Source: JAWPMV01 sp038527215 (GTDB lineage: Bacteria > Bacteroidota > Bacteroidia > J057). From it: DNA of 64,000 bases. The stretch lies in the NCBI GenBank assembly GCA_038527215.1, contig JBCBGC010000004.1, positions 62,001-126,000 on the forward strand. The letters are read 5' to 3'. Below the pieces are notes generated by a model, which was given only the letters and a program-made list of their open reading frames with translations, did not search any database and was not told the origin of the DNA. A program made the position numbers and the translations under genes. Positions 8,941-17,573 of this stretch are shown here, piece after piece (the first letter of the stretch is position 1; every line of letters begins with the position of its first letter).

Positions 8941-9078
8941 TTACCTGCGCCGGTTGGCTCTTCTTTCTCTTCGGGTTTTACCAGTTTCCTCATTTAGGGT
9001 TTTTCTAATGGCCCAAACTGCGAAAGCAAAGCCACCTAAAATAACCGCAACTAGAATAATGGTTCCAAATACATTCAT
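8941..9078 (-). CDS. Small single-pass membrane protein (45 residues)
   Basis: A short frame from the ATG complementary to 9076-9078 to TAA at 8941 encodes MNVFGTIILVAVILGGFAFA, one hydrophobic helix of about 20 residues, then a strongly basic tail (KTRRERRANRRR). The helix plus positive-inside tail make an inner-membrane topology with cytoplasmic C terminus plausible. It precedes the Fur-family gene by 68 bases on the same strand. The family is not recognised. Confidence 0.6.
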   Translation of the reverse strand: MNVFGTIILVAVILGGFAFAVWAIRKTLNEETGKTRRERRANRRR

Positions 9079-9297
9079 CGCTCGGGGATTGAGGGGTTCG
9101 ACAAAATAAGATAGGAAAAAATGGGGAAATATTGAAGATAGGTCAGGTCGGAAAGACCTAAATCAGGCGGTTGACCTTCATGGAGACAGACTAGCTGCTG
9201 CCTTTCCGCGGTCATCCATCCGCCTGGTGAATTTCAGGAGGATGTTTTATGATTAGGGATGGCTGTCTATATTGCGGCTTGATAGAACAGAATACAC

Positions 9298-10422
9298 ATG
9301 GCAGATAAAGTCCTGATCAGTGGTACGGGCCTCTGGAAACCCGAGGGGGTACTTACCAACGAAGAATTGGTTGATTGCTATAATGCCTATGCCAACCGCT
9401 TCAATAGCGAAAACGCTGAAGCCATTTCCGCGGGAATGCTTCAAGCCAAACCCCAATCTTCTGCGGCCTTTATCCAGAAGGCTTCGGGGATCAGGCAACG
9501 CTATATTTATCAGAAAAAAGGCGTGTTGGATCTGGATCGCATGCGGCCTGATATCCCCAAACGGCCCAATGAAGCCCTGTCAGATCAGGCAGAAATGGCG
9601 ATCCACGCAGCCAAGGATGCCATGGCGCGTGCCGGTAAAAAGCCAGCGGAGATTGATGCGGTGATCGTGGCCTGTGCTTATACCCAGCGCTCTTATCCTG
9701 CCATTGCCATAGAGGTACAGCAGGCCCTGGGGATTCAAGGCTTTGCTTTCGATATGCTGGTGGCTTGTTCGGCTGGAACCTTTGCCCTGCATCGCGCCTT
9801 TGAGATGGTCAAAGCCGGGACCGCCCGCGCTGTCTTGTGCATCAATCCGGAACTGACCTCCCCACAGGTCAACTATAAGGACCGGGACAGCCACTTTATT
9901 TTTGGAGATGTATCTGTGGCGACCATCGTGGATTCAGAAGCGACTTGTACTTCTCCTCACGCCTTCGAAGTCCTCAGTACGCAGGCTTTCACCAGCTATT
10001 CCAACCATATCCGCTCCAACTTCGGCTATGTGTTGAATGCCAACGATGCCGACCCCCTGGATGAAGACCAATATTTTTCCCAGAATGGGCGGACGGTCTT
10101 TAAAGAAGTCTGTCCCATGGCTGCGCAACACCTGACCGATCATTTGGCGAAGGTTGAGCTGGGCATCCCGGATATCCGCCGTTGGTGGCTCCACCAGGCC
10201 AATATCAACATGAACCAGCTGATCTGTAAGTTGCTGCTGGACCGTCAACCCAGCCAGGAGGAAGCGCCGATTATTTTGGATGAATTCGCCAATACCGCGT
10301 CCGCAGGCTCCCTGATTGCTTTTCATTTATACCAGGATGACTTACAAGCTGGGGACCATGGCATGATTTGCTCTTTCGGCGCAGGGTATTCGATTGGTAG
10401 TCTGGTGGTACGAAAAACCTAA
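9298..10422 (+). CDS. Beta-ketoacyl-ACP synthase III-like condensing enzyme
   Basis: A 374-residue thiolase-fold enzyme with the KAS III catalytic triad: Cys157 in LVACSAGTF, His299 in WWLHQANINMNQ and Asn332 in EFANTASAGS. It condenses an acyl-CoA or acyl-thioester with malonyl-ACP. It is about 50 residues longer than housekeeping FabH, with an extra segment near residues 30-90 containing RMRPDIPKRP, and resembles the longer KAS III branch that includes DarB-like aryl polyene/dialkylresorcinol enzymes and the Pseudomonas octanoyl-CoA shunt enzyme. No ACP or other fatty-acid gene is adjacent, so the role is open. Confidence 0.88.
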   Translation: MADKVLISGTGLWKPEGVLTNEELVDCYNAYANRFNSENAEAISAGMLQAKPQSSAAFIQKASGIRQRYIYQKKGVLDLDRMRPDIPKRPNEALSDQAEMAIHAAKDAMARAGKKPAEIDAVIVACAYTQRSYPAIAIEVQQALGIQGFAFDMLVACSAGTFALHRAFEMVKAGTARAVLCINPELTSPQVNYKDRDSHFIFGDVSVATIVDSEATCTSPHAFEVLSTQAFTSYSNHIRSNFGYVLNANDADPLDEDQYFSQNGRTVFKEVCPMAAQHLTDHLAKVELGIPDIRRWWLHQANINMNQLICKLLLDRQPSQEEAPIILDEFANTASAGSLIAFHLYQDDLQAGDHGMICSFGAGYSIGSLVVRKT

Positions 10423-10445
10423 CCGCCTTTACCCCTGAAACGGGC

Positions 10446-12155
10446 CTACTGCCTGATCACAAGTTTCCCCACATAAGGTGTCTTTCCGGGAATACGCAAT
10501 TCCACCAGATACAGCCCGCTGGGCAGCGGGGGAAGGTGAAGTGCTTGTTTGCGACGGTAAATGGGTTGCCGGTCGACCACTTGACCTAATTCATTGCGGA
10601 TGATCATAGAGGCCGAAGAAAAATCTTCCGGGACTTCCAGGGTAAAGTTGCCCTGGTTGGGGTTGGGGTACAGAAGAACCGGCGCAACGGTAGGCCAATC
10701 TATACCCAAGGGATTATCAGGGGACATTTTCATTACAAAGACATCCTGCACCCCAAAAGCCACCAGAAAGGTGGTATCCGCTTGGGGATTAAGGTAAATA
10801 GAATCAAAAAAAGTCCCGGTCAAATAGAATACCTCGTCTTCATCTAGCGCGATTGCTCTCCCTGTTTCTGCCCCTTTCCCCCCTAAAAACAGAGGCGCCA
10901 TAAAGTTGCCCAGACTGTCTAGTTTTTGAATGAGGATATCCCTGCCTCCCTTGATCTGAATCCAGGTGGAATCAGCCCCGCCTGCATATCTTATGCTATC
11001 TGCAGCATGTCCTACCAGAACAACATATCCTTGAGGGGCATAGACGATATCATTAACATTTTCATTAGAAAACCCTCCCAAGGTTCTGGTCCACCGTATC
11101 TCTCCTCCTGCCCCCAGCTTTTGCACAAAAATATCGTCCCCCCCTCGGGAGGTAAATACAATTTCTCCTGGATTAGGACTAAAATCTGCGGTTCCTTCAA
11201 ATTGACCGGTGGCATAGACCTCCTGATTTTCGCCCAGGCATATACCCAGCCCCACATCACTTCCTGCTCCTCCCAAATTTTTGGCCCACATCAAATTCCC
11301 CTGCTCATCCAGTTTCAAGATGAAGGCATTTCTGAATCCCGCCGTTAGAAAAAGGGTATCAGGCCCCGGGTCAAAGTCTACTTTGCCTTCGAATATGCCT
11401 GTCGTGTAGACATGTCCAGAATCATTTATGGCCATAGATACCGCGTAATCTACCCCTATGCCGCCTACTCTTTTCGCCCACTGAAACTGCGTACTGCTAT
11501 CTAGCTTGACAATGAAAACATCGTTTCTACCCGCTGGATAGAGAAAGGAAGAGTCTGGCCCGGGATCCATATCTACTTTGGTAATGCCTACCGCAGCCCG
11601 AATCATGGAGCCTGCCAGGTATATGTTTTTTCCCTGATCAAATTCGAGGGCAAAGCCTGATTCACCAAAGCTTCCCGGCATGGTAATGAAGGAGACGAAC
11701 TGGCCATCAGGATCAAGGCTTAAGATAAAAATGTCGCTAAATGCCTGGGATTCGTAGATCAGGCTGTCTGGCCCTGGATCGAAATCTACCCGGCCTCGGA
11801 AATTGCCCGTGCAGTAGACATTTCCTGCTTCGTCAACCTTGATGTGACGGATTTCATCCTGGAAGGGGCCGCCAAAATGTCTAAACCAAAGCCTGTTCCC
11901 CTGGGGATCGAACTTTTGGACAAACATGTCATTATTTCCATTGGATAGCACAATGGTTGAATCCGGTCCTGGGTCCAGGTCGATCATATCCCGAAAGAGG
12001 CCCGCTGAAAAGACGTTTCCGTTTTTATCCACCCCAACCGTATATCCCACATCGTGGTTAAAGCCTCCCAGGCTGGTGGCCCATTCCAGGGATTGAGCAA
12101 AGGAAAGGGACATACAAAAATTAAAGAATAGGAGGGTTAGGACAGGTGTTTTCAT
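10446..12155 (-). CDS. T9SS-exported SBBP-repeat beta-propeller protein
   Basis: The start is placed at the ATG complementary to 12153-12155, giving MKTPVLTLLFFNFCMSLSFA, a signal peptide ending SFAQ; a longer in-frame start 16 codons upstream would bury the signal. The 569-residue product has about eight SBBP-type repeats of 50-60 residues, each with DFDPGPDS followed by DIFILKLD-like strands and WAKNLGG turns. The C-terminal 75 residues form a type IX sorting domain beginning LYPNPNQGNFTLEVP and ending in VGKLVIRQ. It should be exported by T9SS and attached or released at the cell surface. Specific function is unknown. Confidence 0.88.
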   Translation of the reverse strand: MKTPVLTLLFFNFCMSLSFAQSLEWATSLGGFNHDVGYTVGVDKNGNVFSAGLFRDMIDLDPGPDSTIVLSNGNNDMFVQKFDPQGNRLWFRHFGGPFQDEIRHIKVDEAGNVYCTGNFRGRVDFDPGPDSLIYESQAFSDIFILSLDPDGQFVSFITMPGSFGESGFALEFDQGKNIYLAGSMIRAAVGITKVDMDPGPDSSFLYPAGRNDVFIVKLDSSTQFQWAKRVGGIGVDYAVSMAINDSGHVYTTGIFEGKVDFDPGPDTLFLTAGFRNAFILKLDEQGNLMWAKNLGGAGSDVGLGICLGENQEVYATGQFEGTADFSPNPGEIVFTSRGGDDIFVQKLGAGGEIRWTRTLGGFSNENVNDIVYAPQGYVVLVGHAADSIRYAGGADSTWIQIKGGRDILIQKLDSLGNFMAPLFLGGKGAETGRAIALDEDEVFYLTGTFFDSIYLNPQADTTFLVAFGVQDVFVMKMSPDNPLGIDWPTVAPVLLYPNPNQGNFTLEVPEDFSSASMIIRNELGQVVDRQPIYRRKQALHLPPLPSGLYLVELRIPGKTPYVGKLVIRQ

Positions 12156-12237
12156 AAGGAGGGCAAGTTTGGGGTTGTGTTGAAAAAAGTCTGGACGGTG
12201 CATTCATTAGTTGCGCAGGAAGGTACCCTATGATAAG

Positions 12238-12759
12238 TTAAGAGATATCATCTATTAGAAAAACCAGGTCCTTTCTACCAGCCTCAAGGTAGGCGTCTGC
12301 CATCTCCTGTGAAAGCTGTTTTCCCCCGATTTTCATGACCGCTTTCTGGGAACGAATATTTAGCGGATCAATGAAAAATACCACTTCCGGTTTTTGGCTA
12401 AGCGCATGTTTGAGCATCAGGTGCTTTACCGCTCGATTATACTGGCCTCCCCAATAGGCTCTGGCCAGGAAAGACCAGCCAATCTCCACCGCCTGAGGGG
12501 CTTTGTCCAGGAGCCTAAACCGGCTGCTGCCGATCACCAATCCCTGGCTTTTTTCCCGAACGACCAAGGTGCCTCCTGAAGCCAGGGCCTCTGCAAAAAA
12601 TCTGTTGAATCCTGCTTCGGTAGATCGATTCTTCACCGGATGCTGTTCCCAGATAGCCGGGTCTGCAGCCACCTGAAAGAGGGCATCATAGTCTCCTCGG
12701 GTCAGTGGGCTTAGGTGTACCCATTCATTTTCCAGGGTGGGTTGGAGGTCAAAAGACAT
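12238..12759 (-). CDS. GNAT-family N-acetyltransferase (RimJ/RimL-like)
   Basis: The start is set at MSFDLQPTLENEWV (complement of 12757-12759); another ATG lies 10 codons upstream. The product of about 173 residues has the GNAT layout: N-terminal LTRGDYDALFQVA, central strand VIGSSRFRL and VEIGWSFLARAYWGGQYNRAVKHLML forming the acetyl-CoA site, then NIRSQKAVMKIGGKQ. Such enzymes acetylate amino groups of proteins or small molecules with acetyl-CoA. It lies downstream of groEL on the same strand, beyond a terminator, so it is probably separate. Confidence 0.85.
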   Translation of the reverse strand: MSFDLQPTLENEWVHLSPLTRGDYDALFQVAADPAIWEQHPVKNRSTEAGFNRFFAEALASGGTLVVREKSQGLVIGSSRFRLLDKAPQAVEIGWSFLARAYWGGQYNRAVKHLMLKHALSQKPEVVFFIDPLNIRSQKAVMKIGGKQLSQEMADAYLEAGRKDLVFLIDDIS

Positions 12760-12784
12760 GGGGAGGCTTTCTATGAAGATAGGA

Positions 12785-12822
12785 AGCAAAAAGCAAAAGG
12801 CCGCCCCAATGGGACGGCCTTT
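12785..12822 (-). terminator. Terminator of groESL
   Basis: On the minus strand, AAAGGCCG pairs with CGGCCTTT around CCC/GGG with one mismatch and a three-base loop (12796-12822), followed by T-rich GCTTTTTG. Confidence 0.75.
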
Positions 12823-12843
12823 CTATGTTTAACTATTATTGGC

Positions 12844-14499
12844 TTACATCATGCCCATACCTGGGGCGCCGTGGCTATGACCGTGGTCATGTGCACCTTC
12901 TGGCTCAGGCTCGTCAGTAATGACGGCCTCAGTAGTGAGGAGCAGACCAGCAATAGAAGAGGCGTTCTCCAAGGCGGAACGAGTAACTTTGGTTGGATCG
13001 ATGATCCCTGACTCAAAGAAGTTTTCATACTCTTCAATGCGGGCGTTGAACCCGTAATCTACCACGTCAGAGTTGCGTACTTCGTTGAGGACCACTCCAG
13101 ACTCGAGTCCGGCGTTCTCTACGATCTGACGGAGCGGCTCTTCGAGGGCTCTGCGTACGATGGCAACCCCAACGCCGATGTCTCCTTTGAGCAGATCGTC
13201 ATGGATACCACCGCGTCCTTTGTTGATGGAAGAAATGGCGCGTACCAGGGCTACTCCACCACCAGGAACGATGCCTTCTTCAACGGCCGCTTTGGTCGCG
13301 TGCAGGGCGTCGTCTACGCGGTCTTTTTTCTCCTTCATCTCTACTTCAGTGGCAGCTCCAACATAGATGACTGCAACTCCACCAGACAGCTTGGCGAGAC
13401 GCTCCTGAAGCTTCTCACGGTCGTAGTCAGAAGTGGTCGTATCGATTTGAGCTTTGATCTGGTTAACGCGAGCTTTGATCATGTCGCTCTGGCCTTCTCC
13501 GTCAACTAAGGTAGTGTTGTCCTTGTCGATGGTTACTTTTTTGGCGCTACCGAGCATGTCCAGGCTGGTGTTTTCCAGTTTGTAGCCACGCTCTTCAGAG
13601 ATCACGGTACCACCGGTCAGGATGGCGATATCTTCCAGCATAGCTTTACGACGATCACCGAAACCAGGTGCTTTAACTGCAGCTACTTTCAGGGAACCGC
13701 GGATTTTGTTTACGACCAGCGTAGCCAGGGCTTCACCGTCTACGTCCTCAGCGATGATCAACAGGGGACGACCAGTCTGTACGGTTTGTTCCAGGACTGG
13801 CAGCAGATCTTTCATTTGAGAGATCTTTTTATCGAACAGCAGTACGTAAGGATTCTCCAGTACTACTTCCATGTTCTCAGGATCAGTTACGAAGTAAGGA
13901 GAAAGGTATCCGCGATCGAACTGCATACCTTCCACTACTTCCAGGTAGGTTTCCAGGCCACGTGCTTCCTCTACGGTGATCACGCCGTCTTTTCCTACTT
14001 TTTCCATCGCATCAGCGATGAATTTTCCAATCTCGGTGTCATTGTTAGAAGAAATGGTCGCTACCTGAGCGATTTCTTCAGAACCAGAGATAGGCTTGGA
14101 CATTTCCTTAAGCTGAGAAACGATCACCTTAGTGGCTTCGTCGATTCCTTTCTTCAGCTCCATAGGATTGTGGCCAGCTGTAACGTTTTTCAGTCCTTCA
14201 CGAACCATAGCCTGCGCCAGAACGGTCGCTGTGGTGGTTCCGTCACCCGCGATGTCAGCAGTTTTGGAAGCAACTTCCTTAACCATCTGCGCGCCCATGT
14301 TTTCTACTGGGTCAGCCAACTCAATTTCCTTCGCTACAGTAACACCATCTTTGGTGATGTTGGGAGCGCCGAATTTCTTGTCGATAACGACATTACGACC
14401 CTTAGGTCCCAAGGTAACTTTAACCGCATTCGCCAGGGCATCTACGCCTCTTTTCAGTTTGTCTCTGGCATCTACGTTAAATTCAATATGCTTTGCCAT
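12844..14499 (-). CDS. groEL: Chaperonin GroEL (Hsp60)
   Basis: The 551-residue product is a full-length group I chaperonin, the 14-subunit ATP-driven folding cage. The ATP-binding segments TLGPKGRNVV and GDGTTTATVL and the C-terminal AAVEEGIVPGGGVAL motif are intact. The tail is unusual: instead of GGM repeats it ends with a His-rich HDHGHSHGAPGMGMM segment. It follows groES by 61 bases on the same strand, the standard operon order. Very confident. Confidence 0.99.
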   Translation of the reverse strand: MAKHIEFNVDARDKLKRGVDALANAVKVTLGPKGRNVVIDKKFGAPNITKDGVTVAKEIELADPVENMGAQMVKEVASKTADIAGDGTTTATVLAQAMVREGLKNVTAGHNPMELKKGIDEATKVIVSQLKEMSKPISGSEEIAQVATISSNNDTEIGKFIADAMEKVGKDGVITVEEARGLETYLEVVEGMQFDRGYLSPYFVTDPENMEVVLENPYVLLFDKKISQMKDLLPVLEQTVQTGRPLLIIAEDVDGEALATLVVNKIRGSLKVAAVKAPGFGDRRKAMLEDIAILTGGTVISEERGYKLENTSLDMLGSAKKVTIDKDNTTLVDGEGQSDMIKARVNQIKAQIDTTTSDYDREKLQERLAKLSGGVAVIYVGAATEVEMKEKKDRVDDALHATKAAVEEGIVPGGGVALVRAISSINKGRGGIHDDLLKGDIGVGVAIVRRALEEPLRQIVENAGLESGVVLNEVRNSDVVDYGFNARIEEYENFFESGIIDPTKVTRSALENASSIAGLLLTTEAVITDEPEPEGAHDHGHSHGAPGMGMM

Positions 14500-14560
14500 A
14501 AAATGCTAAATGTTTTTGTGCAAAAGTGTTTGCGATAGTGATGAATGATATAAAACAGCC

Positions 14561-14836
14561 TTAAACAATCGCCAGGATGTCAGACTCGCGCATCATCAGG
14601 TAATCGGTGCCTTCGATGCTAATTTCTGTTCCGGAGTATTTACCATAAAGCACGGTATCCCCAACGGTAACCGTAGTGGGCTCATCCTTTTTACCAGGAC
14701 CTACCGCTACTACTTTTCCTTTTTGAGGCTTTTCCTTGGCAGTATCAGGAATGATGATCCCTGAAGCTGTTTTGTCTTCAGCCGGAGCGGGTTCTACCAG
14801 CACTCTGTCGGCTAAGGGCTTGATGTTTAATGCCAT
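14561..14836 (-). CDS. groES: Co-chaperonin GroES (Hsp10)
   Basis: The 91-residue co-chaperonin forms the heptameric lid on GroEL. The mobile loop lies around EDKTASGIIIPDTAKEKP (about residues 20-37), and the GKYSGTEI and DYLMMRESDILAIV C-terminal strands are present. It is the first gene of the groESL operon. About 42-64 bases upstream (14878-14900) is an imperfect inverted repeat that might be regulatory; no CIRCE or heat-shock operator of a known kind is evident. Confidence 0.98.
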   Translation of the reverse strand: MALNIKPLADRVLVEPAPAEDKTASGIIIPDTAKEKPQKGKVVAVGPGKKDEPTTVTVGDTVLYGKYSGTEISIEGTDYLMMRESDILAIV

Positions 14837-14877
14837 AATTATCTTCCGATTTTAATTGACTTATTGAAGTTTTGCCT

Positions 14878-14900
14878 GTAAACTTTATTAAAAGTTTTAC
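14878..14900 (-). promoter_or_regulatory. Imperfect inverted repeat upstream of groES
   Basis: GTAAACTTT and AAAGTTTTAC flank a short AT centre, a near-palindrome with one bulged base. It lies 42-64 bases before the groES start codon, where promoter or operator elements would be. It does not match the nine-base arms of CIRCE. AT richness makes chance possible. Confidence 0.35.
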
Positions 14901-15095
14901 GTAATAAGCCGTTTTCGAAAAATGTGCCAAGGGGAATAGGACTGCCATTTTGATAGGTAACTGACAAATTAGAGGTGATTCTTCGGCAAGAGTTGCCATT
15001 TTGTCAGCCTGTCAGGAAGCCGCCAAGCTTTCTGAGGGCTAGAGACAAAAAGGCAGCTACCCCCTTTGCTTTTCGGAAAAGGCCCACCAGCCCTT

Positions 15096-15857
15096 ATGAA
15101 AGGACCGATTGTTCTCCTTACCGATTTTGGCCATGCTGATGGATATGTGGGTACCATGCACGGGGTCATCCATGCCCGATGTCCGGATGTTCGGGTGATC
15201 GACTTGAGTCATGACCTGCCCGCTCAGTCTGTCAAAGCGGCAGCTTTTGTTTTGTGGAATGCCTACAAGCACTTTCCCAAGGGCAGCATATTTGTCTGTG
15301 TGGTGGATCCGGGCGTAGGAGGGGAGCGGCCGATTGTAGCCCTTGAGACGGAGGATTATGCCTTTATCGCTCCTCAGAATGGCTTGCTGGATTATGTGAT
15401 GGCTGAAGTCCCGGTCAAGTATTTTTTCTCAGTAGAAAATCCCCGATTCATGGGGCCGCAAATCAGCAACAGCTTTCATGGCCGGGACATCTTTGCTCCC
15501 GCAGCCGCCCAAATCGCGGCTGGAGACCCGATCACCCAGATCGGCCCGATCCGACCCTACCACATTCCCCCCAGCCCCTTCCAGGCTTTGAGCGCTTCCC
15601 AACCGGGCGAAATTCTATACGTGGATACCTTTGGCAACCTCATTACTAACTGGCGACAAGGAGAAATCCAAGCCCGGGCTTTTCGGCTAAAGGGGAAAGA
15701 AATCCCCGTAAAAGCCTATTATGCGGAGGCAGCAGAAGGGGAGTTACTGGCCTTGCCTGCCAGCCACGGTTTGTGGGAGATTGCCTGCCGAAATGGAGAC
15801 GCAGCAAGCCTACTGGGCGCACAAACAGGCACTTCTGTTGAGGTGCTGATGGAATAG
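15096..15857 (+). CDS. SAM hydrolase / S-adenosyl-L-methionine hydroxide adenosyltransferase (DUF62)
   Basis: The start is set at MKGPIVLLTDFG (15096), 10 codons inside a longer frame. The 253-residue product has all family blocks: LLTDFGHADGYVGTMHGVI with the SAM-binding Asp, VVDPGVGGERP, NSFHGRDIFAPAAA and the C-terminal VDTFGNLITNW. Characterised members hydrolyse SAM to adenosine and methionine using an activated water; they belong to the fluorinase/chlorinase superfamily, but the halogenase-specific loop is not apparent. The gene is divergent from groES and appears monocistronic. Confidence 0.9.
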   Translation: MKGPIVLLTDFGHADGYVGTMHGVIHARCPDVRVIDLSHDLPAQSVKAAAFVLWNAYKHFPKGSIFVCVVDPGVGGERPIVALETEDYAFIAPQNGLLDYVMAEVPVKYFFSVENPRFMGPQISNSFHGRDIFAPAAAQIAAGDPITQIGPIRPYHIPPSPFQALSASQPGEILYVDTFGNLITNWRQGEIQARAFRLKGKEIPVKAYYAEAAEGELLALPASHGLWEIACRNGDAASLLGAQTGTSVEVLME

Positions 15858-15970
15858 CCACGCCCCAAATAGTCCGAATTTCCGGTCTGCGAAGCAGGTT
15901 TTTTTTAGGGAAAAATGAAGTGCATGTAAAAAAAAAATGCTACATTCGTATATCCCTAACGACTATTCGT

Positions 15971-16732
15971 ATGCCTACTACCCGCGTTTGTTTATGGGCT
16001 GGCCCACGAAGCTTGGCTACCCCCCTCATGTACGCCTTTGGACAGCGTGCTGACACACAAGTCTTGGACGAGCCGTTGTATGGTCATTATCTACAGACCA
16101 CCGGGGTAGCTCACCCCGGCAGGACTGAAGTCCTGGCTCAGGTAGAAGTAAAAGCCGAAAAGGCGATTTATGAAGAGATGTTGGGCGCCTGTCCCAGTGA
16201 AGTGCTCTTCATCAAAAACATGGCTCACCACCTGGTCGGGCTAAATCTGGAGTTTCTGGAGGATCTGGAAAATATCTTCCTGATTCGCCATCCACGGGAG
16301 GTACTCCCTTCCCTTTCCACCCACATTCCCAATCCAACCTTGTTGGACAGTGGCTATAAGATGTTGCATGACCTCTATCAGTATCTGGTCAGGCAAGGTA
16401 AATCTCCTTTGGTGATTGATGCACAGAGTCTGCAAACCCAGCCTGAAATGGTGCTTCGCCACATTTGCGGACGCATAGGCTTAGCCTATGACCCTGCTAT
16501 GATGCAATGGGCCGCCGGTGGCTTGGAAAAAGAAGGCATTTGGGGAAAATACTGGTACAAAAGGCTGCACAAAACCACGGGTTTTTCCTATCCTACCGCC
16601 GCCTACGCTGAGTTCCCTGAGAAGTTGGCGGGTTTGTTGGAAACTTGCGAACCTTATTATCTCCGTCTATATCGACAGGCGCAGCGGGTTAGTCCGCCCC
16701 CGGCCTGGTCTCTGGACCTATCCTTGAATTAA
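15971..16732 (+). CDS. Sulfotransferase-like nucleotide-binding protein
   Basis: The start is set at MPTTRVCLWAGPRS (15971). The 253-residue product has the 5'-phosphosulfate-binding-like loop WAGPRSLAT (residues 9-17) and the downstream IFLIRHPREVLPS segment resembling the 3'-phosphate-binding motif of PAPS-dependent sulfotransferases. Homologues of this type are widespread in Bacteroidota as sulfotransferase-family proteins of unproven substrate. The 3' end overlaps the convergent lipoprotein gene by 44 bases. Function as a true sulfotransferase is inference. Confidence 0.72.
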   Translation: MPTTRVCLWAGPRSLATPLMYAFGQRADTQVLDEPLYGHYLQTTGVAHPGRTEVLAQVEVKAEKAIYEEMLGACPSEVLFIKNMAHHLVGLNLEFLEDLENIFLIRHPREVLPSLSTHIPNPTLLDSGYKMLHDLYQYLVRQGKSPLVIDAQSLQTQPEMVLRHICGRIGLAYDPAMMQWAAGGLEKEGIWGKYWYKRLHKTTGFSYPTAAYAEFPEKLAGLLETCEPYYLRLYRQAQRVSPPPAWSLDLSLN

Positions 16733-17501
16733 GTTGGTTGATAAATTCCCATGGAGACTCCAGCCCCTCTATCTTGAGGATTCGGGCGGGAGTCTCTTGG
16801 GAGATATATACCCGCTGATCAGGAAAATCCCCTCTCATATCAACGGTGTAGGTCCAGAGCGTGTCTCCATCACGCTGGAAGGCGATGCTATCCTGACGCC
16901 AGAGGCTTAAGGGACTGAGATGTCCAATCTCGGTACAAAAAGCTACCTGGTGGTAGACCTGCTCCGGGGCCAGCCGCATGGCAGGCAACAGCCGGGCCCA
17001 GACCAGCCTTTCCCAACCTGGAAACAAAATGGTATCCCGGACCAGCAAGTCCTGACCAAAAACACTGGAGGCTAAGGGATAGCCAATATGCCCAAAAATC
17101 AGGCTGTCCTGCCAAATCAGTTCTGCTTCCAGTGGGGTGTCCCCGGACTGGCCCCAGACCCGATGGCGCATCGGCAAGAGAGCCGGATAGCTCAAGGCTG
17201 ATTGAGCATGCTCGGCGATATTGGCCTGAGCAAAAGCCAGGTGCTGACCAATAAATAAGGTGTCCTCCGTTTTTTTCGCCCAGCTAATCATCGCCCCATT
17301 AGGACGCCCTTCCCGGTATACCCAGAAGGTATCCGTGCCTAACTGAATATCGGTAGGCAGGATCATCAGGCTATCGGCCAGGAAAATCGGGCCCGGAGGC
17401 GGGCCTTCCTGTTCACAGGCCCCCTGGCTGCTGATGAGCAGCAGACTGGCCAGCAGCAACAGGCTGGTCCTCAGGATACTTGTGTCAGGGGTAAAAGACA
17501 T
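16689..17501 (-). CDS. Putative lipoprotein of unknown function
   Basis: The 270-residue product has a signal peptide with lipobox-like ISSQGAC (Cys about 29), so it is probably an envelope lipoprotein. The body is rich in beta-strand-like DTLWTYTVDMRG and LIWQDSLIFGHIGYP patterns and resembles Bacteroidota outer-membrane-associated lipoproteins only in composition; no family is recognised. Its 3' end overlaps the convergent sulfotransferase-like gene by 44 bases. The permease gene lies immediately upstream on the same strand with a 72-base gap, so co-expression with the ABC permease is possible. Confidence 0.65.
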   Translation of the reverse strand: MSFTPDTSILRTSLLLLASLLLISSQGACEQEGPPPGPIFLADSLMILPTDIQLGTDTFWVYREGRPNGAMISWAKKTEDTLFIGQHLAFAQANIAEHAQSALSYPALLPMRHRVWGQSGDTPLEAELIWQDSLIFGHIGYPLASSVFGQDLLVRDTILFPGWERLVWARLLPAMRLAPEQVYHQVAFCTEIGHLSPLSLWRQDSIAFQRDGDTLWTYTVDMRGDFPDQRVYISQETPARILKIEGLESPWEFINQLNSRIGPETRPGAD

Positions 17502-17573
17502 GTTGGAAAAGCCATTTTCCCCGAATCAACAACAATCCTGCCCGAAAGTCAATTTGTCTGGCACGGAAAAAAA

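Noticed and set aside
9242..9308. AGGAGG followed by short frames starting at 9242 and 9249, before the KAS III gene.
   Set aside because: The frames are 4 and 19 codons and the second overlaps the real start out of frame. The AGGAGG is notable in a genome with few Shine-Dalgarno sites, but alone it does not support a leader gene.
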